Source: Deroplatys truncata (taxonomy: Eukaryota > Arthropoda > Insecta > Mantodea > Mantidae). Taken from it: DNA of 64,000 nt. Below, piece by piece: positions 56,926 to 64,000 of the stretch. The notes beneath the pieces were generated by a model that was not told the origin of the DNA, searched no databases, and worked only from the letters and a program-made list of their open reading frames with translations. Within the stretch, counting starts at the first letter, position 1; every line of letters begins with the position of its first letter. The position numbers were made by a program, and so were the translations under genes. The DNA is taken from contig CM060979.1 of assembly GCA_030765065.1 (NCBI GenBank), positions 15,901,001 to 15,965,000 on the forward strand, in the 5' to 3' direction.

Positions 56926-57187
56926 GTATTGGGCTTGGTCACCCCATGGTCGCTAGTCCGCCCTTGTGGGTTCACCAAGACCTAGCCAATGGTAGCGCAG
57001 AAAGCTAAACACCGCCCAAGACAGATAGACAAATATCAAAAGCTTGTGTATATTCTTTAAAACCTTCTTTATTCCACAGGTAAAGTCGCATATGTGGCTA
57101 GGTACTGTGACGATCACATTCCGCCCAGGCTCTGTGGTAGTTGTAGATCGCAGTGGGCAAGGTGGCCTCATCTGTTGTATAACTTAT

Positions 57188-57265
57188 TCAGTGAAAGCTC
57201 GTATCGAATTTTTGGGTGAAATGCAATACTTCCCCTACCTACTTACTACACGTGGTAGAGAAACT
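57188..57265 (-). mobile_element. family H end fragment
   Basis: AGTGAAAGCTCGTATCGAAT to CACGTGGTAGAGAAACT, the right end of a reverse H copy. Confidence 0.6.
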
Positions 57266-57619
57266 AAAGATAAATCTAACGCTATCAAACGAAGCGCATC
57301 CGGTAAAGAAGACGCAGCACAGTTTGATGAAATCGTTAACGGTCCCGACGCTGGATAACATAAACCGAAGTTTGATCGCTTTACAACCTCAGGTTAACAA
57401 CGCGACATTAAGCGCACATAACTGTACGCAAAACAAACGATAGGCATCTTTCTTCTTCCGGTTAAGAAGCAGCGATCGTATATTACAGTATGGTAATGAG
57501 TTGCATCGCTAAAGGTACCCTCCGTCGTAAATAAGAACGCGACTGAAAGAAGCGGCAAAGGGGCTTCTTGTGCAAAACGCCCCTCCTAGCAGTCAGTGAA
57601 GTGCACGGCGAAAAACCCT
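57266..57619. other. no gene seen
   Basis: Moderate G+C, no recognised domain or repeat. Confidence 0.35.
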
Positions 57620-58205
57620 GTTGATTTATTGAAACGTATACGAGTAATGAGGGAATCCTATACACTACTGTTGGAGTCATTACGCGTGTGTAAACAGGAT
57701 AACCGAAAAACAAAAAGTTGGCCAAGTACCAACTTCAGCGTCCTCCAAAGTTACGACACAAAGATTTCTGAAGCAAATCTCCACACCCAAGAAACGCTTT
57801 TCATGGAAAATGTTTCGTTATTTTTTATTTTCTCAAAAATAACCAATAATTTTGATTAAAATGCTATACATTAAAGATATTTGCATGACACATACGAGCA
57901 AAATATATATCTTGAATTTTATCCTTGAAGTCCTTTACATTCTGTAAAACTTTTGTATAATTCATAGATTTGTTAAAGGACAGAATTTGTTACATTTTTT
58001 GTGACGTCAATAACCATTTGGAACACATTCATTATTACTGCTTTGAATTTTTCAATAATTTGTCAAGTTTTAATGCTATTCAGTTGTTTCTCAATGTCAG
58101 CCAGCATGTAGCCACTCGCTTTTAAACACCCACTGCCGATTCGGTATCCTGTATCCTCCTTGTATCTACAGCGAAATGTGTAATGAAACTGCCGAGAGAG
58201 TCAAT
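57620..58205 (+). mobile_element. family H fragment, diverged
   Basis: Forward H middle and 3' part (CAGGATAACCGAAAAACAAA, CATGGAAAATGTTTCG, GTGTAATGAAACTGCCGAG). The start is lost. Confidence 0.5.
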
Positions 58206-58436
58206 GAACTAACAACCGATAACGTGCCTTTTTTCGCTGGACGTGTGGACACATTATTCAGCACTGCTGCTGTAATCAAGGTCACGCTACTGACGCGGTT
58301 TTGCTCTGCTCTGGCTCTGCATTATTGAGTTGACAGTGATATGATGTATTTCAGTTATCACGATTTATTCATTATTTTGTCCTGTGTAGCGTATGTTTAT
58401 TTATTTATTTATTTATGACTCCTATGTGTTAACTCA

Positions 58437-58757
58437 GTCACCTCATCAAGTAAAGATACGATTTGCAGAAAGAGTTCTGGGTGTAAAAGTTCCAGGCCTT
58501 ACAACAATCCATACACTTTATAATAAAGGAAGTGTTCAGTCTAAGAAATCTAAAAGAAAGAGTAGGATTCGATGAGAAAAATTGAAAGTGAGGACAATTA
58601 TTACTGGAGATTTGTCGCCCCTCGGTCCCCCGACCTAGGCCCCTGCAATTTCTATCTCTGGAGTAAATTAAAACTACGAGTGATGGATAGTTTCCTAAAG
58701 AGGTGCCAAAAATGTATGGTCAACGACGGTGGCCAGTTTCAACATCTCCTTTCATAA
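58437..58757 (+). pseudogene. IS630/mariner-type transposase relic
   Basis: An N-terminal helix-turn-helix-like stretch (FAERVLGVKVPGLTTIHTLY, GSVQSKKSKRKSRIR) is joined, after loss of the middle, to the C-terminal catalytic signature RSPDLGPCNFYLWSKLKLRV (58615-58680). The expected Asp before FYLW is Asn. Third relic of this superfamily in the window. Confidence 0.62.
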
Positions 58758-58919
58758 AGTTGGTAAGTAAAACCTTTAAAAGTAGTTTTAAAAATGTTGT
58801 TTTGGTGCATCCGCATCATTCTATGATAGCTGCAGATGGCAACGAGCGCCGATAACGCGATCAGGAAAAACACCGCGCAACCGGTTCTTAGTTTATTGCC
58901 TCTCCCGGTATTTCTGCAG

Positions 58920-59247
58920 AAGTTTATCTGGATTAACAAAAGTATACAGAAAGTATGTAATATATATAATTTATATATATGTAGTATATATATACTATAC
59001 AGATTATTCAAAAATCCTTCCAAATGAAGAGTGCTTCACAGGTATTCCCAGAAAATTCAAGATATAAATTTTATTTACTATGCAAGTGCTTTAATATATG
59101 ATATTTTTATCAAGATCGTTAGAGGCATTTTTTAAAAAATCAAAACTTTGGAAAAATGTTACATGTAAAGAGAAGATACTGAACTTAAATACCAAGTTTG
59201 ATATTTATCCGACTTTTCCTATTTTAGTTATGCTGCTCACAGACACA
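58920..59247 (-). mobile_element. family H fragment
   Basis: Reverse H middle part (AAATGAAGAGTGCTTCACAG, ACATGTAAAGAG) ending in CACAGACACAGGAACA where the next copy begins. Confidence 0.55.
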
Positions 59248-60283
59248 GGAACATCTGATGTGTTGCGTTCACATGACTTTCTCCACTCTAGTAGAAACTA
59301 TTTTTACAAACGCTTATTCTCCATCTACTTTATGATACACGAGATACACAGTCAAGTGTTTTAAGAGCTAGTTGCTATGTGGAGCATTCTATTCTGTTTG
59401 TATGTCCAGGACATAAAAAAATGAACAACGAATTCCTATTTGAGAAAAAGTATAAGTATTGGAAAATCGAAACAAATAACAAGGAATATCTGACATAAAT
59501 TGCGTGTTTTAATAAGATCTACATTTTTGTAGTAAAATTTTGTGTGGTTTGCTAGTTATACAAAATTCATCCAGAATGAAGAGGAATTTTGAAAACATTC
59601 CCAGAAGATTCAGGTAAACTTTTCATTTGCTATGAAAATATCTTAAACATATAATATTTTAATCAAAATGTTTTAGAAAATCAACATTTTCGAAAAATGT
59701 TCCATGCAAAACGTAGTCTGGGTGGGGGGATTTTCTTGAAAATCTTCGTGTCACATCTTTGAAAGATACTGAACCTAAATACCAAGTCTTTATCCGACTT
59801 TTCGTTTTTGAGTTATGCTGTTCACAGACACACACACACGGACCTTTTTCTAAAAGTGCTTTTTTATTCAGGGGACCTCAAAACGTGTATTTCCGGTGAA
59901 ATCTCTGTATCAAATTTTTGGATGGAATGCATTACTTCCTTACTTACTATTCGTAGTAGAGAACGTAAATAACGTATGTGAAATAAACTGTGTGTTTTAA
60001 GAGATGTACATTTTTTCGTGTATCGTTTAACATTTACCAGTTATACAAGATGATACAAAATATCTTCCGAACGAAGAGGTTTTCATAGGCTATCGGAAAA
60101 TTTAAGATATATATTTGGTTTTCAAGTAAATATTTCCTCTCTCATTCACGAATTTGTTTTCTAGAATTGCTCTTTGTGGATTCAGGGGCCTCAAAACATG
60201 TACTTCCGGTGAAACATCGACTTTGAATTTTTGGGCGGAATACAATACTTGCTCTACTTCCTAGGCACGTGGTAGAGATAGTA
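59248..60283 (-). mobile_element. family H1 copy followed by an H2 piece
   Basis: Reverse copy from CATCTGATGTGTTGCGTTC to ATTCGTAGTAGAGAACGT (about 59965), then an H2-like piece to GCACGTGGTAGAGATAGT. Confidence 0.62.
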
Positions 60284-60868
60284 ATAAGAGAAAGGTTGAG
60301 TATTTTATTACGGGGGTTGTCGCTGACCAGTGCTCTATCAATCTCAGAATTTGCTGAACTGTGAAACACCGCTAGTATTTACCCCTAACTCATCAGCAGT
60401 TCTCTTTGCCGAAAGCAGATGCGGCTTTGCACAACAGAATGTCACATCATTCTTCTTCGTTACGGCTATTCGCGACAGCGTGTCTCACCTGCCCTCTGTT
60501 TCCATAAATTCTCCGCTTCTCTTAAATGTCTGCGACGTCCATTATTTTATTTTCGATTCGTGAAGCGAGAATGCTGCCTTCACAACAAGCTTTGCAGCCC
60601 GATGACATCCGGGTTTGTTATTCCCTACAATAAAGGCATAAAGAGTCCTTGTGTGCGAAGCCGACCTTCACTGTATAAGGGAGATGTAGGCAAATTTTCA
60701 CATACCAGTGCAATTGTGCCACGTCCCTTTTCCCAACAGGCACTAGCTTTATGTAAGCTAATTTGAGTTTATATTTTAATTTATTCCAATAAAACTGTAA
60801 ATTCTCTTAAATAATATAAATGGTTTATTATAAGTACTCCATAAATGCATTATTACTTAAAAGTGCCG
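60284..60868. other. no gene recognised
   Basis: Two open frames of 77 and 115 codons overlap here without recognisable domains or splice sites. Confidence 0.35.
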
Positions 60869-61085
60869 TCTCCGTGGTGTAGTGGTTACCATCCTAGTCC
60901 CGAGGTCGCGAGTTTAAACCCGGCGGAGAGCGATGTATTTTTTCGGGCGTAAATATCCTTAGCATGGGAAGTAAAGATGGTGGTCCCGTGTCGTAGATTT
61001 ACGACACGTAAAAGGACCTCAAGGCTGATAAAGAGCCTCTGAGCCAAATGTCCTGTCTTTCACGCTCAATATAGAATGGCGTATC
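60869..61085 (+). mobile_element. tRNA-Val-like SINE (SINE-V)
   Basis: Plus-strand head TCCGTGGTGTAGTGGTTACC and B box GAGTTTAAACCCGG, then TTTTTTCGGGCGTAAATATC and the small TCGTAGATTTACGACAC hairpin. Confidence 0.75.
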
Positions 61086-61699
61086 ACCGATTATTTTACC
61101 TGGGCCCACCCCATCCTAATTTAGAGGCGAGATAAAAAACTAGTAAGTATTAAAAGTTTTTCTGCATAGAATTTATCATCACTGCATAAGGATCTTGAGC
61201 ACAAATGTTTATTACCATTGGGTGGTTAAATACTTAGAAAAATGCACCATAAGAAAATTTTGGTTTTTAAATTTTGTTTATCATTGATGATCTAAACCTG
61301 CCAGGAAAATGTTTCAAACTTGAAAGTCAGTACTGAAAGTCTACTTGAAAATCAAGCATTAGTGAACAATTAATGTATTCCAAATGCGGATGTCGAGTTT
61401 CATTATGTTATCTTAAAAACTTTAGAAATTGTGTGTGAGCATACATTTTTACCAACATGCCCTCTTAAGGCAAGATTAAAACTCCTATCCTGTCAATATT
61501 AAATATGCTAAATTCATAACCCATTATCTCAGAAACTGTTTAACATACCAGATTGAAACGTTTTAAAGATGTATATGCATGCCTTTAAGTTCACTAGCTT
61601 ACTTTTTTACGGTAATGCGATTTATTAACTGTGTTAGAAATACTTTTCTGAACTATAAATGTATGATTAAAATGTATCAGCAATTAATTTTTAAAAATA
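61086..61699. other. AT-rich stretch, nothing recognised
   Basis: No gene, RNA or repeat family assigned. Confidence 0.4.
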
Positions 61700-61700
61700 A

Positions 61701-62389
61701 CTGATGTGTTACATTCACATGACTTTCTCTACCCTGTATCATTTATTAATGGGTATACAAATCATTCTTACTAAAGCTTATTTTCCCACCTACTATTTTA
61801 ATCGATATAAACCTTCACAAAATAGGTGTACTGCACATTTGATTGTAGATACAAAGGGAACAGCGACAGTCAAATTTTTAAGAACACAACTGAATGTCGA
61901 CAGGACTTTAAAATAATAACAAAACGTTGAACAATGCGAACTATTAATAGTCGATACCTCGGAAAATGGCTTATGCCACATAAAAGTTAGTTGAAATAAA
62001 TTGTGTGTTTTGGAGAGATCTACATTTTTTGTGTAGTACGTTTTCGTCTATCGCTTAATTATACAAGAGTATGTAAAATTGCTTCCGAATGAAGACTTGA
62101 CAGGCTATTCCCAGAAAATTCAAGGTATACATTTTGTTTGTCATGTAAATATGTTTAATATATGGCCATTTTTTAGAAAATAAAAAATTTCGAAAAATGT
62201 TCCATGTAAAAGGTAGTTTGGGGTGGGGGATTTTCTTGAAAATCTTATGTCTCATTTTTGGAGGATAGTGAACTTAAATATTACGTTTTTAAATCAGAAT
62301 TTTCTAAAATTTATTCTTTTTCATGTATTTCCGGTGAAATCTTGACATCAAAGTTTTCCCCTACCTAACAGGTACGCGATAGAGAAAGT
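61701..62389 (-). mobile_element. family H2 copy
   Basis: Reverse H2 from CTGATGTGTTACATTCACAT to GGTACGCGATAGAGAAAGT, without microsatellite. Confidence 0.7.
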
Positions 62390-62399
62390 ACACAAGAAG

Positions 62400-62690
62400 C
62401 TAGTTTATCCGACCATCCTTAATCCGGATTGATACTTTGTTTCATTAGCTTTTCTGTTTCTCAAACACAGCACCGATTTGGAACAAAGATACTTATGGGC
62501 TATTTCAGAAAATAAAAGTAAGAGCAATATTGAGTTTAAGTGACACACATTTTTCCCTTGTTTTTGTATAGATTAGTAGTTTATAGTAATTTAAGAGTTT
62601 GTTTCCGATTATCCGAATTTTCAATAAACCGGATTACTTTTGTCCCATCAAATCCAGATAAACGAGGTTCTTCTGAAATAATGTATGATG
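62400..62690. other. possible pogo/Tigger-type terminal remnants
   Basis: CGATTATCCGAATTTTC and CCGGATTACTTTTG near 62607-62645, and TTAATCCGGATTG near 62420, resemble the ends of insect pogo-type elements. No transposase is present and the match is from memory only. Confidence 0.25.
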
Positions 62691-62929
62691 GGAATGTAGT
62701 TCCCATAACTATTTTCCGAAGTGTCCATTTATATCCCCCGAGGATAGGGATAGGAATGCGACATCTGAAAACAATAAATAGCTTCCAGAATAATATGACC
62801 CCGCGCGGGAAGCTATCTGCGGGCGGCAGTAAGCACCTCCCAACGGAATCTGGGTTGGGCCTTCGATCGGTCGTCGGAACAATAGCCAGTGCGAGCAATA
62901 GTCCATTATGTGTCGCTTTCCTTAAATTC

Positions 62930-63745
62930 CTTTCATTAATGAAACTATGGGATATCATGCATAACAGAGGTTTTCCGTACCACTTGATAAGAGTTGTAGG
63001 AGTCTGTATTTTGGAACACATATCAATCAAAAGCAACAGTGAAGTAATAAACATAAACCAAGGAGATAAACTGGGTTTCCAGATGTCCCCAGCACTATTT
63101 AGTATCATATATAAGCACCCATTTTATAATAAATGACCAGGTCTTGAACACCATTCTATTCGCAGATGACCAAGTGATTTTAGCAACACGGAGGAGGAAT
63201 TACAAATTGCCACCCATAAACTAAACTTACTCGCAAGCGAATATAACGTGAAAATTTCTGATAAGACAGCCAAAGTAATGGTTTTAAAAGGGACAAGCCA
63301 TAGACGATGCAAAATAATGAAAAACAACAAACTAAAGACAAGCCACAAACTTCAATTGTTTGGGATTCAACGTAAGAACATTGTGAAACATAACTTTGAA
63401 AACAACACAGTTTAAATTTTACAAAACAATTGCGCTACCCACACTACCATACACTTGCAAAAACTGGGCACTAATAGGTCAGATAAATGAAGAATAGAGT
63501 CCCCTGAAATTAATTTCTTACATTCAACAGCACTTACACATTACTAGATAAAAGATAAAGGGAAATAAGATGTGAATTAAGCATTTATAACCTGTCAGAA
63601 AGAACTCAAAATATAAGGTCTAACTGGCTGCAATATATAGAAAGAATGCTACCCAACACGCTTCAACAGATTTTACATCAATACCAACCCAAAGGTAAAA
63701 GAAATGCTGGTCGAATAATAACAAGTTGGAAAGACTCAATCTCTT
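62930..63745 (+). pseudogene. non-LTR reverse transcriptase, decayed fragment
   Basis: The frame reads LWDIMHNRGFPYHLIRVV and ININQGDKLGFQMSPALFSI, equivalent to the conserved NQG..G.PLSP.LF block of reverse transcriptases. A frameshift follows near 63125. The next frame carries the catalytic box ILFADDQVILAT (about 63150-63186), then LQIATHKLNLLASEYNVKIS. Later frames keep TLPYTCKNW and QPKGKRNAGRI near the C-terminus. Stops and frameshifts show that it is dead. The clade is not assigned. Confidence 0.8.
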
Positions 63746-63799
63746 GATGTTGAAACAGGTCTAAGGCTTAATTCCTCGAGGAAGAAGTGTGCCCCCCTG

Positions 63800-63902
63800 T
63801 TCCAGAACATTCCTTTCGGCATGTTCTAGTAGCCTTCCTTTCTAGAACATTCCGCTTTGTATGTGAGGCCTATATAAGAGGCTGCTCTTGCCCGGGAGTT
63901 CA
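63800..63902 (+). promoter_or_regulatory. heat-shock-type core promoter
   Basis: Two perfect three-unit heat shock elements: TTCcaGAAcaTTC at 63800-63812 and TTCtaGAAcaTTC at 63840-63852, 40 bp apart and in the same register. A TATA box (TATATAAG) lies at 63871-63878, 19 bp after the second element. An arthropod initiator-like TTCAGCT lies at 63899-63905, placing the start at A63902, 31 bp from the TATA. This is the architecture of an inducible insect Hsp promoter (Hsp70-like). An LTR with heat-shock elements is the alternative. Confidence 0.8.
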
Positions 63903-64000
63903 GCTCACTTAGTTAAGAAGTAAAAAGCTGACAGCGAAAGTGGATAGTGTCAGTGCAGTTCAGTTGTGAATCAGTAGTTGAATTGTGAGTTGTGATTCGT
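63902..64000 (+). other. probable 5' leader of a heat-shock gene, runs off the window
   Basis: About 100 bp after the predicted start are A/G rich with no ATG at all, as expected of a long, unstructured heat-shock leader. The coding region must begin beyond position 64000. Confidence 0.5.

Larger units (their letters stand above)
55735..57170. repeat. large imperfect palindrome of LINE ends and 5S-like sequence
   Basis: The LINE end plus following ~250 bp on the plus strand is mirrored on the minus strand to the right. A separate block (56270-56470, CCTGGGCGGAATATAATCGC ... GGGCGGACTAGCG) is mirrored at 56945-57125. The arms are diverged by roughly 10-15% and interrupted, so this is an old or recombined structure. 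Confidence 0.7.

Noticed and set aside
62540-63136. 198-codon open frame as a host gene
   Set aside because: Its second half is a reverse transcriptase block that continues in another frame. Its first half has no recognisable domain and includes a possible transposon terminus.

Overview
This is nuclear DNA from an insect with a large, transposon-rich genome. An insect-type Lim1 homeobox exon points to an insect, and a nuclear mitochondrial insert that reads correctly only with the invertebrate mitochondrial code (TGA = Trp, AGA = Ser) supports it. So do LTR retrotransposons with tRNA-Lys-like primer sites, mariner-type transposase relics and many tRNA-derived SINEs. One confident coding exon in 64 kb, in AT-rich and heavily nested repeat DNA, suggests a big hemimetabolous genome. 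I cannot name the order from the sequence.

Layout: (1) 1-4.9 kb holds repeat DNA and then one 283-bp Lim1 exon on the minus strand (4455-4737), which starts inside the homeobox between the Gln and Val of the recognition helix. Earlier Lim1 exons should lie to the right, but none is visible up to 64 kb. (2) 4.9-32 kb holds a deleted IS630/mariner-type element, many copies of a ~0.87 kb repeat called here family H (subfamilies H1 and H2), LTR fragments, and two SINEs whose bodies have expanded into tandem arrays: 22 units of 86-87 bp at 17.9-19.8 kb, and 11 units of ~105 bp with a 421-bp higher-order period at 27.4-28.6 kb. (3) 32-39 kb holds a possible non-coding regulatory island, a broken mariner, a rearranged NUMT (ND1 plus lrRNA) and several SINEs. 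(4) 39-54 kb holds further H copies, a solo LTR nested in another LTR, and a four-level nest of H elements at 50.4-54.0 kb. (5) 54-62.4 kb holds a large imperfect palindrome of LINE 3' ends joined to 5S-rRNA-like sequence, another transposase relic and more H copies. (6) The last 1.1 kb holds a decayed non-LTR reverse transcriptase, then a well-formed heat-shock promoter on the plus strand (two three-unit HSEs, TATA, initiator). The gene it drives lies beyond the window.

The main novelty is family H. Its copies start with ACTTTCTCTACT. They end with the inverted match AGTAGAGAAAGT, a small hairpin and a T-run. A (GT/CA)n microsatellite lies inside, insertion is into T (or A) runs, and usually no target duplication is visible. 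This matches Helentron-associated non-autonomous elements (HINE/DINE-1 type). More than 30 full or partial copies make up roughly a third of the window.

SINE groups are named here for convenience: SINE-A (28.8, 36 and 38 kb), SINE-D (0.2 and 17.8 kb), SINE-F (25.7 and 27.1 kb) and SINE-V (21.7, 32.6 and 60.9 kb). LTR families are LTR-1 and LTR-2. Boundaries of repeats were read by eye and are approximate unless a nesting junction fixes them.
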